From positions 1 to 38,920 of the forward strand of contig JAICYB010000031.1 of the NCBI GenBank assembly GCA_025934435.1: a stretch of 38,920 bases of DNA, given 5' to 3'. The first letter of the stretch is position 1. Each line of letters opens with the position of its first letter. Below are positions 16,469 to 24,090 of the stretch, one piece after another. Under the pieces are notes generated by a model. It was given only the letters and a program-made list of their open reading frames with translations, searched no databases and was not told where the DNA came from. The position numbers and the translations under genes are program-made. The stretch comes from Actinomycetes bacterium (lineage in GTDB: Bacteria > Actinomycetota > JAICYB01).

Positions 16469-17839
16469 ATCGTGACGTTCGTCGAGTAGACCTTGGTCGC
16501 AGGCGCGCTGTTGGTGGGGGTGAAGTACTCCTGCACGGGGTTGGCCGTGCCGAGCGGAACCACGATCGTCAGTGATCCGTCCGGCGCAGCGGTGATCGAC
16601 CGCGTGCTTCCACCCACGTTTACCGAGTATGAGTGTCCGGCTTCAAACGCGCTCGGCGTCGTCACGGTCGCCGTGCCGCTTCCCGTCATCGTGAAACCGG
16701 TCGCGCTCGCGTTCTCGAGTGAACTGAACTCGACGACGGGGACGATCCATCCGCACGCTCCAGCCGTACACCTCGTAGCTCTGCTCGATGGATCGGTACG
16801 AGAACGGCGACGGATCGGGACGATCCTCCGCGAACACGCTCATGATCTCCGGCAGCGTTCGCTGAAGGTCGCGGTTCCAGTAGTAGAAGCTGTGCGTGCC
16901 GGGGCCGTAGTCCTCGAAGGTGTGCGCGATACCGAGTGCCGTCAGGCGTTGATCGAAGCTCACGTTCATCGGGTGGACGGCACCTTCGAGGAGTCGCCCG
17001 CCGTCGAGCAGCATCTCGGGTCCCGGTCCGCCGGGGAAGCCGTTGCCCGTCCGGAGCGTGAGATCCATACCGCGAAGGTTGTCCGCGAGATCCCACGGAT
17101 TGTGTCCGCGCCAGCGCACCTCCTCCGTTTCACGCAAGCCGAACAGGGAGCCGGGGATGCCGCCGTCCTGCGCGGCGAGCCCGTCGATGACCTTGCCGGC
17201 GACGACCGGCGGTGTATTCGTGTCGACGGCTCCCGAGAACGCCGCGGCCGCGACGAAGAGATCCGGATGGCGGCTCGCGTAGCTCATTGCGCCGAAACCG
17301 CCGCTCGACAAACCGGCGATGGCGCGACCGCTGCGCGCCGCGACCGTTCGGAAGTGATCGTCGATCCACGGGATCAGCTGGTCGATGTGGTAGGTCTCCC
17401 ACATCGGCGTCCCCCCGAGGCCGTTGTTGTACCAGTCGGTGTACCAGGCGCTCTTGCCGCCGTCGGGCATGACGACGATGAGGCCGAGTCCGTCCGTCAG
17501 TGATTGGACGATGCCGCCTCCGGTCGTCCACGACGTGTAGTCGGCAGCGCCGCCGTGCAATAGGTACAGGACCGGGTAGCGCGTCGATCCCGATGCGTCG
17601 TAGTCGCGTGGCAGCAGCACCCGTACCGTCGTCGGTGACGCGAGCGCCGGCGTGCTGAAGGTGTAGTCGGTGGCCGACCGTGGAGGCGACGCGACGGGAA
17701 GCGTCACCAAGTTCTCCGACAGGAGCGTGAGCGAGCCGGACGCAGCCGTTCGCGGCAGCGGAGCGACGAGCGCGGCCAGCAGCAGCGCGACCGAGAGTGC
17801 CCCCCGCTTGATCATCCGCGCGAGTATCGCACGACTCAT
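16462..17839 (-). pseudogene. Secreted esterase (antigen 85/esterase D-like) broken by a one-base frameshift
   Basis: The main frame (17839 down to about 16740) encodes a signal peptide (RGALSVALLLAALVAPLP), then an esterase domain with YLLHGG, nucleophile S178 in GLSSGG, and a catalytic His in GPGTHSFYYW. After YEVYGWSVRMDRP the frame turns into Arg-rich nonsense (RRRVQFTRERE). In the next frame, VVEFSSLENASATG and then a normal beta-rich tail (AGHSYSVNVGGS) run to a stop at 16462. Removing one G from the GGGG at 16738-16741 joins the two frames into a 458-residue protein with a C-terminal Ig-like domain. This is either a real frameshift or an assembly error in a homopolymer. The product would be an exported acyl esterase or mycolyltransferase-like enzyme. 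M1 or the ATG at 17815 could start it. Confidence 0.8.
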
Positions 17840-17903
17840 GGTCGTCGGCGGGCGCGGCCATACACCGTCGACCGGATGGATGCGAGGCGACCGCCTCAGC
17901 GCG

Positions 17904-18974
17904 CTAGCAGAGCACGTCGTCGACGCACTGGTTGTCCGCCGAGTCGTTGGCCGCAGCGTGATTACGCCCGCTCCCGTTCGGCGCGTTGATGCCGAAGTTC
18001 ATCGCGTCGGCCATCCCCCATCCGTTCCCGTTGGCCGTGTTCCGATCGACGGTTGCCGGCGCGAGAGGGATCGAGATCCCGTCGCCGAAGCTCGAGTCGA
18101 CGGTGTTTCTCGTCACGGTGATCCGTCCGGTCGTCCCACTGATCACCAAGCCTTCAGACGCGATGGACTTCCCGTTGCCGAGCAGCGTCGATCGCGTGAC
18201 CGTGACCGCCCCGGTCGCGGAACCTGCTCCGTTCGACAAGATCCCCTGGCCGTTCGACGTGACGACGTCTCTCGTCGCAAGTCCGGCGATCGAGTCGGCC
18301 AGCTGGATGCCGGCCGCCGCGTTCCCCGTAACCGTCGTGCGTCGGACGGTCCCGCGCTTGGCCGTGATGAAGACGCCCCGGTTGGAATTCGCCGTCGAGA
18401 CGGAGCGGTCGATGAGGCCGATCGCTGTGCTGCTGACGCTGAGGCCATCGCTCGTGTTGTTCGTCGCCAGCGTGCTCCTGATGACGCCCGTACCCGCGGA
18501 CGGACCGATGATGTCTACTCCGGTGGAGTTCTTGGCGACGATCGAGTTTTCGACGAGGCCCGGTCCGATCAGGATGCCGAACGATCCGTTCTGGATCGCA
18601 GCGATCCCGTCGACGACGTTGCCGCTCGTCGACGTCGGAGCGTTGATGCCGGATCCGAATTGCGTGATCGTCCCGTGTTCGATGCGTGTTCCCGTGACGT
18701 TCGGAGCGATCACGACACCATTTCCCGTGCCGCTTCCTCTGAGCCTGAATCCGCCGAGGTCGATCGTGACGTTGTTCGCCGAGACCGTGACGCCGTCTCC
18801 GCCGGCGCACGTCGTCCCCGTCGTCATGCGGTAGGTCCGGCGGGCTTGGTTCGCGAGCGTTCCGCAGGAGTGGAACGGGATCGGCCGCCGCCGCCGCCGG
18901 GCATCAGCGCTCGGCACAGCGACCACGCCGATCGCGAGGATGAAAGCCAACGAGCACAGAAATAGACGCTTCAT
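17904..18974 (-). CDS. Secreted right-handed parallel beta-helix protein
   Basis: 356 residues. The N-terminal signal peptide (MKRLFLCSLAFILAIGVVAVPSADA) has an AxA cleavage site followed by an Arg-rich stretch. The rest consists of repeated short strands with Asn ladders and V/I/G turns, such as NNVTIDLGGFRLRG, GTRIEHGTIT and GTVRRTTVTGNAAAG, typical of NosD/pectate-lyase-like beta-helices. Four cysteines, one pair near the mature N-terminus and one at the extreme C-terminus (CVDDVLC), may form disulphides. I see no catalytic signature, so it may bind or cleave polysaccharide or be structural. A GAGGGG-type ribosome binding site precedes the ATG. It is divergent from the ECF sigma gene. Confidence 0.85.
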   Translation of the reverse strand: MKRLFLCSLAFILAIGVVAVPSADARRRRRPIPFHSCGTLANQARRTYRMTTGTTCAGGDGVTVSANNVTIDLGGFRLRGSGTGNGVVIAPNVTGTRIEHGTITQFGSGINAPTSTSGNVVDGIAAIQNGSFGILIGPGLVENSIVAKNSTGVDIIGPSAGTGVIRSTLATNNTSDGLSVSSTAIGLIDRSVSTANSNRGVFITAKRGTVRRTTVTGNAAAGIQLADSIAGLATRDVVTSNGQGILSNGAGSATGAVTVTRSTLLGNGKSIASEGLVISGTTGRITVTRNTVDSSFGDGISIPLAPATVDRNTANGNGWGMADAMNFGINAPNGSGRNHAAANDSADNQCVDDVLC

Positions 18975-19038
18975 GCCTGCCCCTCTCGTATGCGGTTGTC
19001 CGTTCCTGTGGTCCCGTCTGAGCTCTCCGCGTTACAGC

Positions 19039-19044
19039 TATCCT
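19039..19044 (+). promoter_or_regulatory. -10 box (TATCCT) for the ECF sigma gene
   Basis: TATCCT with seven bases to the ATG at 19052, again in leaderless spacing. It resembles a housekeeping -10 rather than an ECF promoter, so autoregulation is not evident. Confidence 0.4.
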
Positions 19045-19051
19045 GCGGCGC

Positions 19052-19669
19052 ATGCTGGCCACGACAGCGAACGAGCGGTCCCTGGTCGCCGCCATCCGAC
19101 GCGGCGACCAGGAGGCCTTCGTCACGCTTGTCGAGCGCCACCACGCGTCGATGCTCCGCGTCGCACGCATGTTCGTACGGACGACCGCTGTAGCAGAAGA
19201 CGTCGTTCAAGAGACATGGTTGGCAGTGATCCAAGGCATAGACCGATTCGAGGGGCGGTCCTCGCTCAAGTCGTGGCTCTTCCGCATCCTCACGAACCGA
19301 GCGAAGACGCGCGGCGTCCGGGAGGCTCGCATGGTCCCGTTCTCGAGCACCGTCTCTGGCCACGAGGACGAAGCCGCCGTCGATCCCGACCGCTTCGGCA
19401 CGGACGGCTCGTGGCACTCGCTCCCGGCCGCGGCCCCCACCGACGAACAGGTCGTCTCGAAGGAGATCCGCAAAGCGGTGGAGACCTGTATCGCCAAGCT
19501 GCCACCGCAACAACAGCTCGTCATCACGTTGCGCGACGTCGAGGGCGTCGAGGCGGACGAAGTCTGCGAGCTTCTCGGGTTATCGGAGAGCAATCAACGC
19601 GTGCTGCTGCACCGCGCGCGGTCGAAGGTTCGTGCCGCCCTCGAGCCGTACCTGGAGGACGCATCATGA
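19052..19669 (+). CDS. ECF-subfamily RNA polymerase sigma-70 factor
   Basis: 205 residues. Region 2 is clear (RHHASMLRVARMF, then AEDVVQETWLAVIQGIDRFEGRSSLKSWLFRILTNRAK, seen in pieces from about 28 to 88). A long linker follows with RMVPFSSTVSGHEDE. Region 4 is LPPQQQLVITLRDVEG, then EVCELLGLSESNQRVLLHRARSKVR. It would direct RNA polymerase to stress or envelope promoters. The stop overlaps the ATG of the next gene (ATGA at 19666-19669), the usual coupling of an ECF sigma factor with its anti-sigma. The linker of about 50 residues between regions 2 and 4 is longer than usual. Confidence 0.93.
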   Translation: MLATTANERSLVAAIRRGDQEAFVTLVERHHASMLRVARMFVRTTAVAEDVVQETWLAVIQGIDRFEGRSSLKSWLFRILTNRAKTRGVREARMVPFSSTVSGHEDEAAVDPDRFGTDGSWHSLPAAAPTDEQVVSKEIRKAVETCIAKLPPQQQLVITLRDVEGVEADEVCELLGLSESNQRVLLHRARSKVRAALEPYLEDAS

Positions 19670-19905
19670 GCCGCGCATTCACGTGCCGCGAGATGGTCGA
19701 GCTCGTCACCGACTATCTCGAGAACAAGCTCTCGCGCGGCGATCGCAAAGCGTTCGAGAAGCACATCGCAGGTTGTCCCGGATGCTCGCGCTACCTCGAG
19801 CAGATGCGGCTCACCATCAAGACGCTCGGACGCATCGAGTCAAGACACCTGTCGGCCGCCGCAAAGCGAGAGCTCCTCGACGCCTTCCGAGACTGGAAGG
19901 GCTAG
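19666..19905 (+). CDS. zf-HC2 zinc-finger anti-sigma factor, short soluble form
   Basis: 79 residues from an ATG overlapping the sigma stop. CREMVELVTDYLENKLS and then FEKHIAGCPGC give the zf-HC2 signature (His-x3-Cys-x2-Cys), with an upstream Cys that may also bind zinc. It would hold the neighbouring sigma factor inactive. There is no transmembrane segment and no extracytoplasmic domain, so it resembles soluble ZAS anti-sigmas that respond to redox or are regulated in the cytosol. The C-terminal RHLSAAAKRELLDAFRDWKG is a short helix. An open frame continues far upstream, but that part overlaps the sigma gene and is not coding. Confidence 0.9.
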   Translation: MSRAFTCREMVELVTDYLENKLSRGDRKAFEKHIAGCPGCSRYLEQMRLTIKTLGRIESRHLSAAAKRELLDAFRDWKG

Positions 19906-20147
19906 GTCAACAGCGGGTCGGTCAACACCTCGACGAGCGCCGGACCCGCGGACGCGAGCGCGGCACGCAGAGCTTCGTCCAGCTCTTCAGGACGCGTCAC
20001 CCTGATCCCGGTTCCCCCGCAGAGCTCCGCGTACTCGGCGAAATTCGGGTTGTGCAAGCCGGTCTCCCAGACGCGCCACTCGCCGTCGCGCTGTTCCTTG
20101 CTGATCTTGCCGAGCTCACTGTTGTTCAGCAGGACGTGGGTGATGTC
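19902..20147 (-). pseudogene. 3' remnant of a thiamine-pyrophosphate-dependent enzyme (pyruvate oxidase/acetolactate synthase type)
   Basis: On the minus strand, about 82 codons read DITHVLLNNSELGKISKEQ, then VWETGLHNPNFAEYAELCGG, then a helix ending ALVEVLTDPLLT and TAG. This is the extreme C-terminal part of the TPP-binding domain of the PoxB/IlvB-like family: LLNNxELGxI is the segment after the GDG motif, and FAEYAE..GGxGxRV is the family end. The GDG and earlier 450-500 residues are missing. Upstream the frame becomes nonsense and meets a TGA near 20200, and no start codon is present. The gene has therefore been cut by a deletion or rearrangement just upstream of the NTF2-like gene. Confidence 0.75.
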
Positions 20148-20241
20148 AGGGCCGTCCGTTTCACGCTCTGTAACGCGGCGGCCGGGACGGCGACTATGTC
20201 AGGGGGCCGGACGGGCTCCGAGGACGAGGGCAGGAGGATCG

Positions 20242-20589
20242 ATGGGCGCCAACGCGAAGGTTGTGGAGGAATTCACCGAAGCGCTGAACAGGCACGACAT
20301 CGAGGCGGTCGGCGCGTTCTTCACCGACGGCGCGATCTTCGAAACGACGAATCCCGCGCCCGACGGTGAGCGCTTCGAGGGGCGGACCGCGATCGTCGCG
20401 AACCTCGCCGAGATGCTGGCGTCGACGCCGGGCGCGCACTTCACGAACGAAGAGGTCATCGACGACGGCGGAGAGCGCGTGACCGTCCGGTGGCGCTACG
20501 ACTGGGGGGACGGTCACGTCCGCGGCGTCGACGTGATGCGCCTTGAAGACGGGAAGATCGCGGAGAGCCTCGCGTACGTGAAGGGTTGA
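20242..20589 (+). CDS. NTF2-like / SnoaL-like protein
   Basis: 115 residues. VVEEFTEALNRHDIEAVGAFF at the N-terminus, FEGRTAIVANLAEML in the middle and GVDVMRLEDGKIAESLAYVKG at the end are the standard SnoaL-like/NTF2 cone-fold pattern. The fold serves as a ligand pocket in isomerases, cyclases and steroid-binding proteins; the ligand is unknown. A strong AGGAGG (20232-20237) lies four bases before the ATG, which fixes the start. It is the first of three tightly spaced genes (3 and 2 bases to the next). Confidence 0.88.
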   Translation: MGANAKVVEEFTEALNRHDIEAVGAFFTDGAIFETTNPAPDGERFEGRTAIVANLAEMLASTPGAHFTNEEVIDDGGERVTVRWRYDWGDGHVRGVDVMRLEDGKIAESLAYVKG

Positions 20590-20592
20590 TCG

Positions 20593-21321
20593 ATGCCTGA
20601 CTACACCGACCTCAAGGCGCTGCTCCTCAACTGCTCGATCAAGTACGACGCGTCACAGTCGCATACGCGGCGACTCCTCGCTCGGTCGGCGGGGATCATG
20701 GCGTCGCAAGGCGTCGACGTCGAGCTCCTGCACGTCCTCGATCACGAGATCGCCTTCGGGATGGTGAAGGACGCGACGGAGGACGGATCGCGCGCGCGCG
20801 ACGACTGGCCCGCCATACAGCGCAAGATCATGGACGCCGACATCCTCGTCCTCGGTACGCCGATCTGGCTCGGGATGAAGGCGTCCGTCGCGATGCTCGT
20901 GATCGAGCGCATGTACGCGTACAGCGGGGACCGGAACGAGAAAGGTCAATACCTCTATTACGGGAAAACGGCGGGCTCCGTCGTGACCGGCAACGAGGAC
21001 GGCGTCAAGGCATGCTCGATGGAGCTCCTCTACGCGATGGCGCACATCGGTTACACGATCCCTCCGCAGCCCGACTGCGGATGGATCGGCGAAGCAGGGC
21101 CGGGGCCGAGCTACGGCGACGTGATCGAAGGTCGCGACATGCCCATCGGCTACGACAACGACTTCACGTTCAAGAACTGCACGATCATGTCCTGGAATCT
21201 GATGCATACGGCGCGACGGCTGAAGGATGCAGGCGGACTGCCGACGACCGGCAACCGCGCCGACCATTGGTCCGAAGACGTGAACGCGCGCGACCAGGAC
21301 CCGGAGCGCACTACGTTCTAA
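20593..21321 (+). CDS. Flavodoxin-like NAD(P)H-dependent FMN oxidoreductase
   Basis: 242 residues with a flavodoxin-like (WrbA / FMN-reductase) fold. LLLNCSIKYDASQSHTRRLL at the N-terminus carries the phosphate loop that would bind FMN, ADILVLGTPIWLGMKASVAM (about 92-111) is the GTPIWLG flavin-contact segment, and KTAGSVVTGNEDGVKAC follows. It probably shuttles two electrons between NAD(P)H and a small acceptor. The C-terminal 60 residues (DFTFKNCTIMSWNLMHTARRLKDAGG) are an extension seen in a subset of these proteins. It sits three bases after the NTF2-like gene and two before the aldo/keto reductase fusion. Confidence 0.87.
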   Translation: MPDYTDLKALLLNCSIKYDASQSHTRRLLARSAGIMASQGVDVELLHVLDHEIAFGMVKDATEDGSRARDDWPAIQRKIMDADILVLGTPIWLGMKASVAMLVIERMYAYSGDRNEKGQYLYYGKTAGSVVTGNEDGVKACSMELLYAMAHIGYTIPPQPDCGWIGEAGPGPSYGDVIEGRDMPIGYDNDFTFKNCTIMSWNLMHTARRLKDAGGLPTTGNRADHWSEDVNARDQDPERTTF

Positions 21322-21323
21322 GG

Positions 21324-22880
21324 GTGTCGCGTATCGGACTCGGTTGCATGCGTCTGTCGACGGACGTCGACGAAGCAACCGCGCTCGCCACGATCGCCGC
21401 CGCGGTCGAGATCGGCATCACGCTTTATGACACCGCGCGCGCCTACGGCGACAACGAAGCACTCGTCGCGCGCGCGCTACGCGGCATCGCCGATGTCAGG
21501 ATCGTCACGAAAGGCGGCATGGCCCGGCCCGACGGACGCTGGGTTCCCGACGGCCGGGCGAAGACGCTGCTCACCGACTGCGAGGCAAGCATCGCCGCGC
21601 TCGACGGGCGGCCGATCGATCTTTGGCTCCTGCACGCGCCGGACCCGCGGACGCCGTGGCGCACGTCACTGCGCGCCCTCCGGCGGCTCGTCGACGAGGG
21701 TCTCGTCCGGCGCGTCGGTGTCTGCAACGTCAATCGCGATCAGTTGGACGAAGCACTCGACAACGCACCGATCTCCGCCGTCCAGTGCGCACTGAGCGTC
21801 GTCGACGATCGCGCGCTACGCGGCGGTGTCGTCGAACGCTGCGAACAGAACGGACTGACGTTCATCGCCCATTCCCCTCTCGGCGGGCCGCGGAAGGCGC
21901 ACAAGATCGACGACCCGCAGGCAGCGCTCGGTTGGCTCCTCGCACTGTCGCAGTGCATCGTCCCGATCCCGGGCGCGCGACGACCCGAGACGGCGCGAGC
22001 CCTCGCGGAGGTTCCGATCGTCGAAACGGCGCCTCCGAAACGACCACCGGCGCGTCGAACGACGACGCGAGAGGTCGTCGTGATCATGGGTATCCCCGGT
22101 GCCGGCAAGACATCACACACCGAGCGGTACGTCGAGCAAGGGTTCGTCCGATTGAATCGCGACGAGCGCGGCGGCACGCTCCGCGATCTCCACGCGGCCT
22201 TCCGAAACGAGCTCTCGTCTTCGGATCGTTCGATCGTGCTCGACAACACCTACTTGTCGCGTGCCGCACGGAGTTTCGTTCTCGAGGCTGCCGTGCCGGC
22301 GCGCTGCGTCTGGATCGACACGCCGCTCGCGCAGGCGCAGATCAACATGGTCGAGCGCCTGCTGGAACTCAACGGTTCGCTCCCGAGGCCGGACGAAGTG
22401 AAGGCGCTGGCGAAGCTCCACGCAGGCATCCACACGCCGACGACGCAGATGCGGTCCGCGCGCGAGCTCGAGCCGCCGACGCTCGACGAAGGATGGAGCG
22501 CGATCGAACGCCTCGCGTTCACGAGGCGAACGGCGAACGCGGGCGCCGCCGTTTTCGTAGCTGCCGCCGCTGCGAGCGCCGTCGCGCCGTCCGAGCTGCC
22601 GCACCTCGTCTTCGACTGGAACGAAAGCGGGTCGGACGGATCACTCACGCGCGCGCTGCGACTCGTGCGCGAGCGCGCGTCCGGCATCGTAGAGGGCGCG
22701 CTGTGTCCCCACGGCGGTGGGCCACCGCGATGCTGGTGCCGTCCGCCGCTCCCCGGACTCGTCCTCGACTTCGCTCGTCGTCACGGCGTCGACCCGGCAC
22801 GGTCGACGCTTATCGGTGCGTCGCCGGCGCACCGTACGCTCGCGAACGCCCTCGGTGCTGCTTACATCGATGGTCCATAG
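21324..22880 (+). CDS. Aldo/keto reductase fused to a polynucleotide-kinase-like domain and a degenerate HAD-like tail
   Basis: 518 residues from a GTG two bases after the flavodoxin-like gene. Residues 1-235 are an aldo/keto reductase with a complete tetrad D36, Y41, K63 and H104, using NADPH to reduce carbonyls. Residues 249-400 are a P-loop kinase of the polynucleotide 5'-kinase type: Walker A GIPGAGKTS (256-264), FVRLNRDERGGTLRDL (275-290), and LDNTYLSRAAR (306-316), as in the kinase half of PNKP. Residues 425-518 resemble the zinc-binding C-terminal half of GmhB/HisB phosphatases (C461-x-H463-x6-C470-x-C472, then RPPLPGLVLDFARRHGVD), but the motif I DxD, the catalytic Lys (CRPP instead of CRKP) and the motif IV Asp pair (GASPAHR) are absent. 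Domain readings are by eye. The combination is unusual, and its joint function is unknown. Confidence 0.85.
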   Translation: MSRIGLGCMRLSTDVDEATALATIAAAVEIGITLYDTARAYGDNEALVARALRGIADVRIVTKGGMARPDGRWVPDGRAKTLLTDCEASIAALDGRPIDLWLLHAPDPRTPWRTSLRALRRLVDEGLVRRVGVCNVNRDQLDEALDNAPISAVQCALSVVDDRALRGGVVERCEQNGLTFIAHSPLGGPRKAHKIDDPQAALGWLLALSQCIVPIPGARRPETARALAEVPIVETAPPKRPPARRTTTREVVVIMGIPGAGKTSHTERYVEQGFVRLNRDERGGTLRDLHAAFRNELSSSDRSIVLDNTYLSRAARSFVLEAAVPARCVWIDTPLAQAQINMVERLLELNGSLPRPDEVKALAKLHAGIHTPTTQMRSARELEPPTLDEGWSAIERLAFTRRTANAGAAVFVAAAAASAVAPSELPHLVFDWNESGSDGSLTRALRLVRERASGIVEGALCPHGGGPPRCWCRPPLPGLVLDFARRHGVDPARSTLIGASPAHRTLANALGAAYIDGP

Positions 22881-23449
22881 GTTCCGGCGTACAGCGCGTC
22901 GAGCGTGTCGTAGTCGAAACCGTCGGGGTGCACCGTCCATCCATCGGCGTTCATGCAGCTGTCGCCGTCCCGGTGGACGAGACCGATCGCGTGACCGAGC
23001 TCATGACAGGCGAGCGATCGACGGACACCGTGCGAGGACTGCTTGATGACCGACGCATTCAGCCAGATCCGAACGGCCGTCGCGTAACCGTTGTCGTCCC
23101 GCTCGGTCTCGGTCCATCCAGCGTAGTTCTGATCGTCGGACGAACCATTCGACACGCAGACGACAACGTCGCCGACGACGAAATCGCACGCGTTGCGCGC
23201 CGAGGCGCTTGCCGAGCCTTTCACGATGCGGAGATCGACAACGTCCGATGCGTCCCAGTCGCCCACCGCCGCTCGCAGATCGCGCGCGTATCCGTTCGGG
23301 ATGTGCGTCAAGACGACAACCTGTCCGGACTCCCAACGCGTTCCGTCCGGCGGGCCGTTCTGCCAACTCGCAGCATCCGCATGCGGCGCGAGTGCAGAGA
23401 TCGCGATCATCGCACCGACGACGACGAACACCCTGCGACAACGATCCAT
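22862..23449 (-). CDS. Secreted matrixin-like zinc metalloprotease
   Basis: 195 residues. The signal peptide (MDRCRRVFVVVGAMIAISALAPHADA) ends in AxA. The catalytic motif CHELGHAIGLVHRDGDSCMN contains HExxHxxGxxH, with a downstream Met-turn (SCMN), the metzincin/matrixin pattern. The domain is minimal, without propeptide or haemopexin domains. It would degrade extracellular protein. A GGGAGG ribosome binding site precedes the ATG, but the start codon lies in a long inverted repeat (23446-23495). The 3' end overlaps the convergent aldo/keto reductase fusion by 19 bases. An 11-codon copy of its 5' end remains at 26081-26113. Confidence 0.88.
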   Translation of the reverse strand: MDRCRRVFVVVGAMIAISALAPHADAASWQNGPPDGTRWESGQVVVLTHIPNGYARDLRAAVGDWDASDVVDLRIVKGSASASARNACDFVVGDVVVCVSNGSSDDQNYAGWTETERDDNGYATAVRIWLNASVIKQSSHGVRRSLACHELGHAIGLVHRDGDSCMNADGWTVHPDGFDYDTLDALYAGTYGPSM

Positions 23450-23963
23450 CCCGGCCTCCCATCCACCCCCCGAGGGGAACGGTAGGCCGGGATGGCGCTT
23501 TCGCTAACGTCGCGCGACTCGTCTCCGTTGAGACGTTCGACACATCTTGGGCGTGTCGAAATACGCGCCCCGGGGCCTGGGCCGGCCGTGGACGGCCGAA
23601 TACCCTCGTCGGGATGGACCATCGCACACGCACGGTCGTGCTCCGCGTCGCGCTGAGCGTCGCGGCCCTCGTCGTCGTCGCGTATTTCGGCTTCCGCGAG
23701 CGACATCTCTTCGTCGGGTTCGGGAAAGACCTGGCGCACGCCGATTGGTGGTGGGTCGTCCTCGCGCTCGCGGCCCAACTGATCTCGATCGTCCCGCTGG
23801 CCGAGACGCAGCGACTCGTTCTGCGCGCGGGCGGCGTCGACTCTCCGTTCGGCGAGATGGTCGCGGTGACACTCGCGAGCAATGCGATCGCGACATCCGT
23901 GCCGGCGGGCGTTGCCGTCGCCGAGGGATACGCGTTCGCACGCTACAAGCACTTCGGCGCAGA
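23417..23963 (+). repeat. Left direct repeat (about 547 bp) of the 2.66-kb duplication
   Basis: It matches 26081-26626 with an offset of 2663-2664 bases and one single-base indel. By hand count there are about 38 differences in 547 (about 93% identity): about 95% in the flippase coding part and about 89% upstream of it. It spans the 5' end of the metalloprotease gene, the intergenic hairpin and the first 117 codons of the flippase-like gene. Homology stops abruptly after FGAD. Confidence 0.9.
23446..23495. promoter_or_regulatory. Inverted repeat covering the metalloprotease start codon
   Basis: CCATCCCGGCCT (23446-23457) and AGGCCGGGATGG (23484-23495) are a perfect 12-base inverted repeat around a 26-base loop that contains CCCC-CGA-GGGG. 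In the minus-strand mRNA it would bury the ATG (23449) and the end of the Shine-Dalgarno. The right repeat keeps 10 of the 12 pairs (26112-26121 with 26148-26157). It may control metalloprotease translation or act as an operator between divergent genes. Confidence 0.5.
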
Positions 23964-24090
23964 CTTGACGCGCAACGTGCGCATGTGCTTGCACGCCGTT
24001 CGCTTTCGTATCAAGCTGAACGTTGGATTTCGTTGGCGTGGACTCGAAGGGTGGACCTATGGCCGTCGCTATTGCCGAGTTCGGAGTTGA
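23614..24090 (+). pseudogene. Truncated copy of the flippase-like (LPG synthase TM / UPF0104) gene
   Basis: The first 117 residues (MDHRTRTVVLRVALSVAAL onward, to HFGAD) match residues 1-117 of the intact gene at 26277 with only a few conservative changes. It then runs 41 residues into unrelated sequence and stops at 24090. About two thirds of the membrane protein is lost, so it should be non-functional as a flippase. The TACCCT box at 23601-23606, seven bases before the ATG, is preserved. Coding bases are better conserved than the intergenic part, so this copy was under selection until recently. Confidence 0.85.

Noticed and set aside
17670..18965. Plus-strand open frames opposite the beta-helix gene, including a Pro/Val-rich one at 17986-18834
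   Set aside because: They mirror the repetitive Thr/Val/Gly/Asn codons of the secreted protein and contain no start signal or motif.
17904..18974. Tandem DNA repeats in the beta-helix gene
   Set aside because: The periodicity is at protein level (beta-helix turns); I saw no nucleotide repeat units long enough to list.
22070..22530. RNA-repair operon built around the kinase domain
   Set aside because: No RNA ligase, Hen1 or RtcB-like gene is nearby, so only the kinase domain itself supports the idea.
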